Below are positions 42,928-51,636 of a DNA stretch of 64,000 nucleotides, piece by piece. The notes beneath the pieces are model-generated. The model was not told where the DNA came from. It made no database searches and was given only the letters and a program-made list of their open reading frames with translations. The first letter of the stretch is position 1, and each line of letters starts with the position of its first letter. The stretch lies in NCBI RefSeq assembly GCF_016741775.1, contig NZ_JAERRK010000004.1, forward strand, positions 479,857-543,856, in the 5' to 3' direction. The stretch is from Streptomyces actinomycinicus (GTDB lineage: Bacteria > Actinomycetota > Actinomycetes > Streptomycetales > Streptomycetaceae). The position numbers and the translations under genes are program-made.

Positions 42928-44982
42928 TCAGGCGGGTACGGCGCGGGAGTCCAGGGCGAGGACCCCGCGGGGGCGTACGAGGAGGGGGTTGACCTCGATC
43001 TCGGCGATCTCGGGGTGGGCGGCGGCGAACGCGGTGATCGTCTCCACGGCGGACGCGGCGGCGGCGATGTCGACGGCCGGTCTGCCGCGTACGCCGTCCA
43101 GCAGGGTGGCGGCGCGCAGTCCGCGCAGCAGGCGCTCGGCGCGGCCGGCGGGCACCGGGGCGAGGCCGAAGGCGACGTCGTGCAGCGCCTCCGCCAGGAC
43201 CCCGCCGAAGCCCACCATGGCCACCGGCCCGAACCGGGGGTCGCGGTTGACGCCGACGATCAGCTCGATGCCGTCGGACAGGTCCGCCATGGCCTCCACG
43301 GAGTAGGCGGGCGCGCCGAGCCGGGCGTGCATCTCCCGGAAGGCCGCGCGGAGTTCGGCGGGTCCGGCGAGGTTCAGGGCCACGCCGCCGGCGTCGGACT
43401 TGTGCAGCAGGTGCAGGGCCTTGAGGACGTAGGGCCCAGTGAACTCCTCGGTGGCGGCGAGGAGTCCGCTCTCGTCGTGGATCTCGCGGGCGGCGGGGAA
43501 CGGGAGTCCGGCCGCTTCGAGGGCGCGGCGGGTGTCCAGGTAGCCGGTCGCGGTCAGGGGAGGGGCCGGCCGGGGCAGGGGGGTGAGGCCGGTGCCGGTG
43601 GTGGCGGACGCGGTGGCGGCCACGGCGCGGGCGGCGTCCTCGGTGGCGTCGAACACCGGGATGCCGGCGGCCCTGAGGGTGTGGCAGCTGGGTGAGTCCG
43701 GGTACATCGACTGCACCACGAGCGGTCTGGCGGTGGCCCGGTGCCGGGCGGCGATCAGGCGCGCGGCCTCCTGCTCCCCGGCGGCCAGTGCCGTGCCGCC
43801 GCCGCCCAGGCCGCCGTCGGCCGCCGCGTAGCCGCCGAAGTAGCCGGTCAGCAGGACGGCGTCGGTGTCCTCGGCGGCCAGCAGCGCGGCGACGGTCGCG
43901 GCGTACGATCCGGGGTCCTGCTCGCCCATGCCGGCCAGGTCCACCGGGTTGGCGACGGCCGACTGCTCCCACAGGACCTCGCGCAGCCGCTCCCGGGTCT
44001 CTGCCGGCAGTTCGGGGACGGTCAGCCCGGCGGCCTCGACGGCGTCGGCGGCCACGACCCCGTGCCCGCCGCCGTCGGTGAGCACGGCCACCCGCCGGCC
44101 GGACGAGCGCCGTCCGCCGTTCAGGGCGGCGAGTACGACGGTGAGTTCGCGGGGACTGGCGACCAGCTCCACGCCGGCGTCCCGGCAGGCCGCGCCGACC
44201 ACGTCGGCGGAGGTGGTGAGCGCGCCGGTGTGCGACTGGGCGCTGCGCGCGGAGGCGTCACCGCGTCCCGCGGTCAGCAGCACCACCGGCTTGCCCGCGC
44301 TCGCGGCGGCCTCGGCGAAGGCGCGTCCGTCTCCGAAGTCCTCGGCGTAGACGGCGATCGCGCGGGTGCCCTGGTGCCGGGCACAGTCCGCGAGGAGGTC
44401 CACGAGGGTGACGTCGGCCTGGTTGCCCAGTGACACGAACCGGGAGAAGCCGAGGCCGTGCGGGGCGAAGCGGAGCTGGAGTTCGAGGGCGAGGTTGCCG
44501 CTCTGGCTGAGCAGGGCGACTCCGCCGGGGGTGAAGGAGTCGGAGGCGAGGAAGAGGTCGGTGGTGTTGTCGGCGATGCCCAGGCAGTTGGGGCCCACCA
44601 TGACGGCACCGGCGGCCCGGACCCGTTCGGCGACCGCCTGCTGGCGGACGCGGCCGGCGTCACCGGTCTCGGCGAACCCGGCGGTGATCGCGACGATCGC
44701 GCGGGCCCCGCAGCGCAGGGCCTCGTCGACGGCGTCCTCGAAGCCGGCGGCGGGCACGGAGATCACCGCCAGGTCGACGGGCTCGCCGATCGCGGACAGG
44801 CTGGGGGCTGTGGTGCGGCCGAGCACCGTGCCGCCGCGGCGGTTGACCAGGTGCAGCGGGCGGCGGCCGTTCGCGCGGACGGCCTGCGCGGCGATGGCAT
44901 GGCCGTACTTGGCCGGGTCGTCGCTGGCGCCGACGACGGCGACGGAGACGGGGTCGAAGAGCGCCGACAGTTCGCGTCCCAT
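42928..44982 (-). CDS. acyl-CoA synthetase, ADP-forming (acetate-CoA ligase family)
   Basis: The protein has 684 aa. A CoA-binding Rossmann domain (VSVAVVGASDDPAKYGHAIA), a succinyl-CoA ligase-like domain (VGPNCLGIADNTT, VALLSQSGNLALELQL, SHTGALTTSADV holding the phospho-His) and a C-terminal ATP-grasp domain (GYLDTRRALEAAGLPF, VLKALHLLHKSDAGGVALNL) are fused, as in single-chain NDP-forming synthetases. It activates a short-chain or unusual acid to its CoA ester. It overlaps the ferredoxin stop closely (one-base gap), indicating coupling. Confidence 0.88.
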   Translation of the reverse strand: MGRELSALFDPVSVAVVGASDDPAKYGHAIAAQAVRANGRRPLHLVNRRGGTVLGRTTAPSLSAIGEPVDLAVISVPAAGFEDAVDEALRCGARAIVAITAGFAETGDAGRVRQQAVAERVRAAGAVMVGPNCLGIADNTTDLFLASDSFTPGGVALLSQSGNLALELQLRFAPHGLGFSRFVSLGNQADVTLVDLLADCARHQGTRAIAVYAEDFGDGRAFAEAAASAGKPVVLLTAGRGDASARSAQSHTGALTTSADVVGAACRDAGVELVASPRELTVVLAALNGGRRSSGRRVAVLTDGGGHGVVAADAVEAAGLTVPELPAETRERLREVLWEQSAVANPVDLAGMGEQDPGSYAATVAALLAAEDTDAVLLTGYFGGYAAADGGLGGGGTALAAGEQEAARLIAARHRATARPLVVQSMYPDSPSCHTLRAAGIPVFDATEDAARAVAATASATTGTGLTPLPRPAPPLTATGYLDTRRALEAAGLPFPAAREIHDESGLLAATEEFTGPYVLKALHLLHKSDAGGVALNLAGPAELRAAFREMHARLGAPAYSVEAMADLSDGIELIVGVNRDPRFGPVAMVGFGGVLAEALHDVAFGLAPVPAGRAERLLRGLRAATLLDGVRGRPAVDIAAAASAVETITAFAAAHPEIAEIEVNPLLVRPRGVLALDSRAVPA

Positions 44983-44983
44983 G

Positions 44984-45175
44984 TCACTTCACCAGCCGCA
45001 GCGCGGAGTTGGGGCAGGCACTGACGGCGGCAGCGGCGGCTTCCTCGCCGCCGGGCGGGACTTCGGTCGCGCGCGTCTGCGCGTAGCCCCACTCGTCGAG
45101 GTCGATCAACTCGGGCGCGGGTTCCTGGCACAGGCCGTAGCCCTGGCAGCGGGTGGCGTCCAGCAGGAGTTTCAC
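44984..45175 (-). CDS. ferredoxin ([3Fe-4S]-type)
   Basis: The protein has 63 aa. Cysteine pattern is C-x5-C (RCQGYGLC) with a later ACPNSAL, as in single-cluster [3Fe-4S] ferredoxins of actinomycetes. The GTG start has AAAGGA upstream. It probably links the NuoF-like flavoprotein to a redox partner, the divergent Rieske oxygenase being the obvious candidate, or accepts electrons from the dehydrogenases (both inferred). Confidence 0.88.
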   Translation of the reverse strand: MKLLLDATRCQGYGLCQEPAPELIDLDEWGYAQTRATEVPPGGEEAAAAAVSACPNSALRLVK

Positions 45176-45226
45176 GGGCGGTCCTTTCGGTGCGGCGGGA
45201 GTCGGGGAGGGGGGCCGGGACGCGGT

Positions 45227-46498
45227 TCAGGGCACCGGGACCGTGAACCGGCGTCCGTCCTCGGGTGCCGGGCCCGCGCAGGCGGGGCAGGCGGCGGCGC
45301 GGTGACCGTCGACGCGCTCGGGGAAGTGGGCGAGCAGGGTGCCGGCGATGCGGGCGGCGGCGTCGAGCAGTCCGCAGGCCCCGCGTCCGGGCAGCCGCTG
45401 CGACCAGCGGTGCAGCCGGTCGGGTGTGTCGGCGTCCGCCCGGCCTCCGGCGACGGCGCCGAGGGCGCCGGCCAGGGCGCCGGTGCCGGAGACGCACACC
45501 CCGCACTGCCGGGCGCTCTGCGCGGCCAGGTAGGCGGCGGCCTCGGCGGCCACGGCGACCGGGCAGTCCTCCGGGTGCAGGAAGTGCAGCGCGCCGCAGC
45601 CGAGGGCGCCGCCGGCCTCGCGCAGCCGGTCGTGGTCGAGGGGCAGGTCCGGCCAGCCTCGGCCGTGCAGGCCGCCGAACAGACCGCCCAGCAGCACCGA
45701 CTCCGCCCCGCCGTGCCCGGTGAGGTCGGCGAGGACCTTCAGACGGGTGCCGACGGGCACCTCGGCCAGCGCGGACGAGCCTGCGGCGGTGCCGGCACGG
45801 GCCGTGCCCGAGAGGGTCACCAGATGTGCTCCGGCGGCGGCGTCCGCGGCCTCGGGGCGCGTGTGCACCAGCGCGATGCGGGCCAGCGTCTCGACGTTGG
45901 CGACGAGGGTGGGGGCGCCGCCGACGCCGCTCTCGAAGGGGCGCGGGGGCTTCGCGCCGGGCAGCGCCGGGCCTCCGTCGATGCGCCGTACGACGGCGGT
46001 CTCCTCCCCCGCGACGTATGTGTGCCGCACCCGTACGACGTCGACGGGCAGCTCGGCGGGCCGCTCGGCGAGGGCCCGGCGCACGGCCCGCTCGGCGGGG
46101 GCGTCGGAGAGGTAGACGCAGCCCCGGTCGGCGCGGGTGATGGCCGCGGCCAGCCGCATGCCGTCCAGGACGAGGTGCGGGCGGTGACGCAGCAGCCAGC
46201 GGTCCTTCACGGAGCCGGGCTCGCCCTCCTCCCCGTTGGCGACGACGACGGCCCGGCCGGGGGCGTCGCGGACGGCTCGCAGCTTGACCGCGGCGGGGAA
46301 GCCGGCCCCGCCACGGCCGCGCAGGCCCGCGGCGGCGATCCGCTCGAGCAGCCGGTCCGGGGCCGGGAGCGCGGCGTAGCCGCCCGCGGCCAGGTAGCGG
46401 GGGACGTCCTCGCTTCCGCCGGACAGCCAGGCGCCGGACAGCAGCGGGTCGAGAAGGCCGGGCCGTCCTTCGGGGAGGAGGGAGAAGACGCCGGTCAT
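45227..46498 (-). CDS. NuoF-like NADH-binding flavoprotein
   Basis: The protein has 423 aa and resembles complex I subunit F. The FMN/NADH parts are LRGRGGAGFPAAVKLR and VVANGEEGEPGSVKDRWLLRHRPH; an SLBB domain follows, then an iron-sulfur end in which only CGVC and a later GACGLL are seen, so one of the four N3-type Cys appears missing. A CPAC pair sits at the C terminus. It has no NuoE neighbour. A NAD(P)H-dependent reductase for the adjacent ferredoxin is the simplest role. Its ATG overlaps the upstream stop as ATGA. Confidence 0.8.
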   Translation of the reverse strand: MTGVFSLLPEGRPGLLDPLLSGAWLSGGSEDVPRYLAAGGYAALPAPDRLLERIAAAGLRGRGGAGFPAAVKLRAVRDAPGRAVVVANGEEGEPGSVKDRWLLRHRPHLVLDGMRLAAAITRADRGCVYLSDAPAERAVRRALAERPAELPVDVVRVRHTYVAGEETAVVRRIDGGPALPGAKPPRPFESGVGGAPTLVANVETLARIALVHTRPEAADAAAGAHLVTLSGTARAGTAAGSSALAEVPVGTRLKVLADLTGHGGAESVLLGGLFGGLHGRGWPDLPLDHDRLREAGGALGCGALHFLHPEDCPVAVAAEAAAYLAAQSARQCGVCVSGTGALAGALGAVAGGRADADTPDRLHRWSQRLPGRGACGLLDAAARIAGTLLAHFPERVDGHRAAACPACAGPAPEDGRRFTVPVP

Positions 46499-46932
46499 GC
46501 GGTGCTCCTGGGGTCGGGGTGTCCGGAGAGGCCGAGGGGGCGGGCGCCGGTGCGGGACCGCAGGCGGGACAGGGCTCGTTCCAGGTCCCTGCGCTGCGGG
46601 GCGGTGCGGGCGTAGCCGGTCCCGGGGAGGCCGATCAGCATGCGGTGGTGTTCCAGGACGACCTCGCCGGCGATCAGGGCCGGCCGCGGGTCGGCGGGCG
46701 CGGGGCCCGCCGCGGCGGCCACGATCAGGGCGGTGACCTCGCCGAGGTAGCTCAGCCAGCCGCGCTGTGTGCCGCGCAGCACCAGCCGCTCGACGCGGCG
46801 TCGCTCGGCGGCGAGGAGGTACGGCAGCGGGTGGTCGCCCGCGGAGGCCCGCAGGGCGGCCACCGCTGCGGGCAGCTCCTGTTCGGGCTCGGGGGTGAGA
46901 CCGAGCCAGAGCAGACTTCGGCGAACGCTCAT
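46495..46932 (-). CDS. hypothetical protein, first gene of catabolic operon
   Basis: The protein has 145 aa; family not recognised. It is helical and Arg/Leu-rich (SLLWLGLTPEPEQELPAAVAALRAS, LGEVTALIVAAAAG, QRRDLERALSRLRSR). ATG 46932 was chosen because GGAGG lies five bases upstream; a longer frame to 47112 has no ribosome-binding site. It overlaps the NuoF-like gene by four bases. Coupling to a redox pair suggests an accessory of the NADH-ferredoxin system. Confidence 0.6.
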   Translation of the reverse strand: MSVRRSLLWLGLTPEPEQELPAAVAALRASAGDHPLPYLLAAERRRVERLVLRGTQRGWLSYLGEVTALIVAAAAGPAPADPRPALIAGEVVLEHHRMLIGLPGTGYARTAPQRRDLERALSRLRSRTGARPLGLSGHPDPRSTA

Positions 46933-46948
46933 GCGTGCCTCCGGGAGC

Positions 46949-46979
46949 GCACCGTTCCCGTGCTTGCGGGGAACGGTGC
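46949..46979. promoter_or_regulatory. hairpin in the leader of the minus-strand operon
   Basis: GCACCGTTCCC pairs with GGGAACGGTGC, an 11-bp stem with a 9-nt loop, 17 bases before the ATG of the first gene. It could be an operator half-site pair or a leader hairpin affecting mRNA stability. Confidence 0.5.
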
Positions 46980-47124
46980 GGCGCGGCGATGGCGGGAAAG
47001 GGAGGTGCTCCGGTGCCGGTGGGGCCGAGGGGAGCGGGGCGGCGGACGGGGCCGCGATCACGGGAAGCGCCCGGACAGCCCTCTGCTGGAGCCGGCGCGT
47101 CCGACCTGTCACCGAGACTAACTA

Positions 47125-47134
47125 ACTAATTAGT
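47125..47134. promoter_or_regulatory. TetR-like operator, site 1
   Basis: Palindrome ACTAATTAGT within the run GACTAACTAACTAATTAGTCAG (22 bases, given here only as its extent 47116-47137). It shares TTAGTCAG with site 2 and is AT-rich against a very GC-rich background. Confidence 0.6.
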
Positions 47135-47147
47135 CAGCCCACAAGTC

Positions 47148-47176
47148 TTGACTTGGCCCTGCACCGGCCGCACTCT
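47148..47176 (+). promoter_or_regulatory. promoter of the Rieske oxygenase operon
   Basis: TTGACT at 47148-47153 with a 17-bp spacer to CACTCT at 47171-47176. Site 1 lies just upstream of the -35 and site 2 begins at the -10, so regulator binding would clamp the promoter. Confidence 0.55.
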
Positions 47177-47194
47177 GACTAACCAATTAGTCAG
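47175..47194. promoter_or_regulatory. TetR-like operator, site 2
   Basis: Palindrome CTGACTAA-CCAA-TTAGTCAG with perfect 8-bp arms, overlapping the -10 of the Rieske operon. Likely binds the TetR protein of the divergent operon. Confidence 0.7.
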
Positions 47195-47277
47195 CCGGTC
47201 GGCGGTCCCTGTGGCGCTGCCGTCCCGCCCGCAGCCTCACCGCCCATCGCCGCCGCCGCGGCGCGGAGGAGGACTTC

Positions 47278-48525
47278 ATGCACCCCACGACCACCGGGGC
47301 CGGCGCCCCGCCCGCAGCCCCGCCGCAGCCGCCCCCCGAGCACCCCGGGGAAGCGCTGCCCGCGCGCTACTACACCGATCCGGCCGTCGCGGAGGCCGAG
47401 ACCGCGCACATCTTCACCAGGTCCTGGCAGCTCGTCTGCCACGAGTCCGACCTGCCCGGGCCGGGCGCACGCCTGGCCGCCAGGGTCGCCGACCGGGAGG
47501 TCCTGGTCGTCCGGACCGAGGACGGCGGATTGGCCGCCCACCTGAACGTCTGCCGCCACCGCGGCACCCGCCTGGTCACCGGCCCGGAACCGGCCGGCAA
47601 GGCGATCCGCTGCCCGTACCACGGCTGGACCTACAAGCTGGACGGCCGGCTGGTCGGCGCACCCGAGGCGCGCCGGATCCCCTGCCTCGACAAGCCGCGG
47701 CTCGGACTGCACCCGGTGAACGTCGAGTCCTTCCTGGGCTTCGTCTTCGTCAACCTCGACCTGGAGGCGACGCCCCTCGCCGAGTCCTGCAAGGGCCTCG
47801 CCGAGGCCGTCGGCCGCTACGCCGGGCCCGGACTCGTGCCCGTCGGCAAGTACCGCATCCACGACCTGGCCGGCGGCGAGGAGCAGAACGCCAACTGGAA
47901 GGTGATCGTCGACAACTACCTGGAGGGCTACCACGTCCCCGTGGCCCACCCGGCGCTGATGCGACTGCTGGACTACCAGGCGTACACCGTCGACGTGCAG
48001 GAGAACTACGTCCTGTTCGAATCGCCGCTGCGCGACAAACCGTCCTCGAACTGGACCGAGCGGCTCTACCAGCGCCTGGCCACCCCGATGCCGGGGCTGA
48101 CCGAGGCGGACCGGCGGGTATGGCGGTACGCCGTGATCTATCCGAACACGCTCATCGACTTCTACCCTGACCACGTGCTCGCGTGGACCGCCCTGCCCAC
48201 CGCCCAGGACCGGGCGGCGATCCCCGGCGCGTTCTACACGAAGCACGGGGAGAGCGTCCGTACCCGGCTGGCCCGCCGGCTGAACATCCACATCGGCTGG
48301 GTCACCAACGACGAGGACGCCGAGCTGGTGGAACGCGTCCAGGCCGGCCTGTCCACGCCCGGCTTCGAGCCCGGACCGCTGTCGAACCGCGAGGCCGCCG
48401 TCGGCTGGTTCGCCCGCCGGGTCCGGGACGACCTGGAAGGGCGGGCCGGTGACGGCTCGAGGGGGAGCGCCGGGCAAGACCCGGGGGCATCCGCCCGGGA
48501 CGGCCTGACGGGGACCGCCCGGTGA
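47278..48525 (+). CDS. Rieske non-haem iron oxygenase, alpha subunit (quaternary-amine type?)
   Basis: The protein has 415 aa. The Rieske cluster is Cys92-x-His94-x17-Cys112-x2-His115. The mononuclear iron site is in DNYLEGYHVPVAH: His219 and His224, with Glu216 at the position that is Asp (the bridging residue) in naphthalene dioxygenase. A Glu here is, as I recall, typical of carnitine monooxygenase CntA and relatives acting on quaternary ammonium compounds. GGAGGAGGA precedes the ATG. No reductase is encoded downstream; the NuoF-like/ferredoxin pair across the divergent promoter may supply electrons. Confidence 0.88.
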   Translation: MHPTTTGAGAPPAAPPQPPPEHPGEALPARYYTDPAVAEAETAHIFTRSWQLVCHESDLPGPGARLAARVADREVLVVRTEDGGLAAHLNVCRHRGTRLVTGPEPAGKAIRCPYHGWTYKLDGRLVGAPEARRIPCLDKPRLGLHPVNVESFLGFVFVNLDLEATPLAESCKGLAEAVGRYAGPGLVPVGKYRIHDLAGGEEQNANWKVIVDNYLEGYHVPVAHPALMRLLDYQAYTVDVQENYVLFESPLRDKPSSNWTERLYQRLATPMPGLTEADRRVWRYAVIYPNTLIDFYPDHVLAWTALPTAQDRAAIPGAFYTKHGESVRTRLARRLNIHIGWVTNDEDAELVERVQAGLSTPGFEPGPLSNREAAVGWFARRVRDDLEGRAGDGSRGSAGQDPGASARDGLTGTAR

Positions 48526-48723
48526 CGGCCGCCGGGCCACACCGCCGTCCCGTGCCGCGCCCCTCGCGCCGCCCGGCGCCCGTTCCGCCGGGCTTATCCC
48601 TCCCCCGCTGACCGCGTTCGCATCCTCCCCAGACCGGCCATCACTGCGGAGTCAGGGCCCGCAGCGAGCCGACCAGCCGGTCCGCCCTGGACTTGTGCCG
48701 TTCCTCGACGGAGAGGACGCTCC

Positions 48724-49851
48724 ATGTCCCCCGCTCCACCCACCCCGCCGTCCCGCCGTGCCCTCCTCCGGGCCGGCGCCGGCGGCCTGCTGGGCGCCAC
48801 CGCCGCCGGCTGCGGCTTCATGCCCGCCGCCAGACCCGACGCCAAGGCCCTCGCCCCCGTCCGGGCCCGCGTCGACGGAGACCTCGTCTACTTCAACTGG
48901 GCCGACTACGTCGACCCCTCCGTCTTCCGCGGATTCGAGAAGGAGTACGGCGTCAAGGTCATCCAGTCGAACTTCGACTCGATGGAGGGCATGGTCGCCA
49001 AGCTCAACGCCGGCAACCGCTACGACATCGTCTTCCCCACCGCCAAATGGGCCCAGCGCCTGGTCCGCGGCGGCCGGCTGCGCCGCATCGACCACTCCCA
49101 GCTCACCAACTCGCCCGCGGTCTTCGGGACGTACAGCTACTTCGCCGACCCCTGGTACGACCCCGGGTCCGCGCACACCGTCCCCTTCACCGCGTACAAG
49201 ACCGGCATCGGCTGGCGCCGCGACAGGATCGGTGAGCTGACCGGCTCCTGGAAGGACCTGTGGAGCGACAAGGCCCGCGGCAAGGTGTTCCTGCTGGACG
49301 ACCGCGACGAGGTCCTCGGCATGGGCGCCCTGGAGCTCGGCCTGCCCGTCAGCACCGGCGACACCGGTGAACTCGGCCGCATCACCGCCTTGCTGAGCAC
49401 CCTGCGGCCCCGGCTGCGCGGCTTCTCCAGCGACAGCTACAACAACCTGCTCAACGGCAACGCCCTCATCACCCAGGCCTGGAGCGGTGACATGGCCGCC
49501 ATGCTCAACCAGGCCGACGACCCCTCCGTGTTCGGCTTCCAGGCACCGAAGGAGGGCACGCCGATCAACTCCGACTGCTACGCCATCCCCTGGAACGCCC
49601 CGCACCCCGGCACCGCGATGCTCTTCATCGACTACATGCTCCGGCCGGAGAACGTGAAGAAGAACATCGAGTACATCGGCTACCCGATGCCGGTGGCCGG
49701 CTCCGAGAAGGTCTACGCCGATCTCGTCGAGCCCTTCCCCGAGTGCCTGGTCACCGCGGACGACCTGAAGGCCGACCTGTTCTTCCGCAACGGCGGCCGC
49801 GCGGCGGAGGACGCCCGCGACTCCGCCTGGACCCATGTGAAGGCGGGCTGA
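48724..49851 (+). CDS. potD: spermidine/putrescine-type ABC transporter substrate-binding lipoprotein
   Basis: The protein has 375 aa. The signal is a Tat lipoprotein type, Arg11-Arg12 followed by a hydrophobic stretch and lipobox AAGC with Cys30. The mature protein begins DLVYFNWADYVDPSVFRGFEKEYG, the PotD/PotF signature, and ends with FPECLVTADDLKADLFF. It catches a cationic substrate outside the membrane and delivers it to the permeases downstream. Polyamines are the usual ligand of the family, but betaine- or choline-related amines are possible given the context. Confidence 0.88.
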   Translation: MSPAPPTPPSRRALLRAGAGGLLGATAAGCGFMPAARPDAKALAPVRARVDGDLVYFNWADYVDPSVFRGFEKEYGVKVIQSNFDSMEGMVAKLNAGNRYDIVFPTAKWAQRLVRGGRLRRIDHSQLTNSPAVFGTYSYFADPWYDPGSAHTVPFTAYKTGIGWRRDRIGELTGSWKDLWSDKARGKVFLLDDRDEVLGMGALELGLPVSTGDTGELGRITALLSTLRPRLRGFSSDSYNNLLNGNALITQAWSGDMAAMLNQADDPSVFGFQAPKEGTPINSDCYAIPWNAPHPGTAMLFIDYMLRPENVKKNIEYIGYPMPVAGSEKVYADLVEPFPECLVTADDLKADLFFRNGGRAAEDARDSAWTHVKAG

Positions 49852-49854
49852 GAC

Positions 49855-50754
49855 ATGGCACTGCTCCGCCCCTCCTCCCGAACCCGGCGGCACGGAGCCG
49901 GCGCCGACGGCAGCCGCATGTGGGCCTGGTTCATGCTGCCCGGCACACTGTGGATGACCGGGTTCCTGATCGCCTCGCTGGTCCTCGTCGCCGTCCTCGC
50001 CGTCGGCACCACCGACGAACTCGGCAACCCCCGCTTCGGCTTCGACCTCGCCGGCGTCCGCGCCCTCACCGACCCCGCCTACACCGAGGTCCTGGCCCGC
50101 TCCCTCGGCTACGCCCTGCTCACCTGCCTCATCTGCCTGCTGATCGCCTACCCGGTGGCGTACACCATCGCCCTGTACGGCGGCCGGTACAAGAACGCGC
50201 TGATCGCCGCGATCGTGGTGCCGTTCTTCGCCAACTACCTGGTTCGCATGTACGGCTGGTCGGTGGTCCTGTCCGACGACGGGCCCGTGCTCCGCGCCCT
50301 GCGCGCGATCGGCCTCGCCGACGGCGACACCAAGATCCTCAACACCGGGCCCGGCGTGGTCGCCGGACTCGTCTACGGCTTCGTCGTCTTCATGATCATC
50401 CCCTTGTACGCGGCCCTGGAACGGCTGGACGTCTCCCTCATCGAGGCCGGCCGTGATCTGTACGGCGGCCCGGTGCGCACGTTCCTGTTCGTCACACTGC
50501 CCGCCACCCGGCAGGGCGCGGCGGCCGGTCTCGTCCTGGTCTTCCTGCCCGCGATGGGCGACTTCGTCAGTGCGCAGCTCATGGGAGGACCGGACCAGAT
50601 CATGATCGGCAACCTCATCCAGGACAAGTTCTTCCAGGGCCAGAACTGGCCGCTGGGCTCCGCGCTCACGATGCTGCTCATGCTCGTGCTGCTGATCGGG
50701 ATGTTCGGCTACCTGCGGCGCACCCGCAAGGACGAGGCGGAGGCCCGACGATGA
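49855..50754 (+). CDS. potB: ABC transporter permease, PotB-like
   Basis: The protein has 299 aa with six predicted helices (MWAWFMLPGTLWMTGFLIASLV, LLTCLICLLIAYPVAYTIALY, IAAIVVPFFANYLVRMYGWSVVL, GVVAGLVYGFVVFMIIPLY, GLVLVFLPAMGDFVS, TMLLMLVLLIGMFGYL). The EAA loop is EAGRDLYGGPVRTFLFVTLP. It starts three bases after the binding protein stop and overlaps the next permease by four bases, so translation is coupled. Confidence 0.92.
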   Translation: MALLRPSSRTRRHGAGADGSRMWAWFMLPGTLWMTGFLIASLVLVAVLAVGTTDELGNPRFGFDLAGVRALTDPAYTEVLARSLGYALLTCLICLLIAYPVAYTIALYGGRYKNALIAAIVVPFFANYLVRMYGWSVVLSDDGPVLRALRAIGLADGDTKILNTGPGVVAGLVYGFVVFMIIPLYAALERLDVSLIEAGRDLYGGPVRTFLFVTLPATRQGAAAGLVLVFLPAMGDFVSAQLMGGPDQIMIGNLIQDKFFQGQNWPLGSALTMLLMLVLLIGMFGYLRRTRKDEAEARR

Positions 50755-51632
50755 CCCTGCTGCGTCCTCCCTCGGCCACCGCTCCCGCCCGGCCCGCCGT
50801 GCGGCCCCGCAGGCGGCGCGGCCGCGCCGACCGCAGGCCCCGCGTCCTGATGGCCGTCACGGCGGTCTTCTTCGCACTGCTCTACCTGCCCATCGGCGTC
50901 GTGGCGCTGTTCTCCTTCAACTCCAGGAAGTCCCTGACCGTGTTCGGCGGGTTCAGCCTGCGCTGGTACCACGCCTTCGCCCACGACGACGTGCTCCTGT
51001 CCTCCCTCGGCACCAGTCTGCGCATCTCCCTGGTGGCGACGGCCGGTTCCGTCGTCCTCGGCGGGGCCCTCGCGCTGGGCCTGGTGCGCTGCCGCACCCG
51101 GCTCGGCTCGCTCGCCGGCCTGGTGATGCTCGTGCCGCTGATCACCCCGGAGATCGTCACCGGCGTCGCCTCGATGCTGCTGTTCAAGGGCCTGGGCGTG
51201 GCCCTGTCCACCGGCACCGTCATGCTCTCGGAGATCACCTTCTCCATCTCCTACGTCACGGTGATCCTCCGCTCCCGGGTCGCCGCGCTGAACCCCGAGG
51301 TGGAGGAGGCCGCGATGGACCTCGGTGCCACCCGCTGGCAGGCCCTGCGCCTGGTCACCCTGCCGGCGCTGCTGCCCGCCGTGCTCGCCGCCGCCGTGCT
51401 GGTCTTCGCGCTCGTCTTCGACGACTTCGTCCTCGCCTACTTCACCACCGGCGTCGACCCCCAGCCGCTGTCGGTGCGGATCTACTCGGCGATCCGCTTC
51501 GGTGTGCAGCCCACCATCAACGCCGTCGGCACCCTGATGCTCGCCGGCTCCATCTGCCTGATCGCCCTGGCGCTGTTCATCCCGCGCCTCTTCGGCCGCC
51601 GCGGTGGCCTCGACATCCTCTCCGGAGAGTGA
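50751..51632 (+). CDS. potC: ABC transporter permease, PotC-like
   Basis: The protein has 293 aa. Predicted helices include VLMAVTAVFFALLYLPIGVVALFSF, LRISLVATAGSVVLGGALALGL, LAGLVMLVPLITPEIVTGVASMLL and LLPAVLAAAVLVFALVFDDFVLAYF. The EAA loop EAAMDLGATRWQALRLVTLP contacts the ATPase. ATGA overlap with the PotB stop. Second half of the heteromeric channel. Confidence 0.92.
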   Translation: MTLLRPPSATAPARPAVRPRRRRGRADRRPRVLMAVTAVFFALLYLPIGVVALFSFNSRKSLTVFGGFSLRWYHAFAHDDVLLSSLGTSLRISLVATAGSVVLGGALALGLVRCRTRLGSLAGLVMLVPLITPEIVTGVASMLLFKGLGVALSTGTVMLSEITFSISYVTVILRSRVAALNPEVEEAAMDLGATRWQALRLVTLPALLPAVLAAAVLVFALVFDDFVLAYFTTGVDPQPLSVRIYSAIRFGVQPTINAVGTLMLAGSICLIALALFIPRLFGRRGGLDILSGE

Positions 51633-51636
51633 CCCC

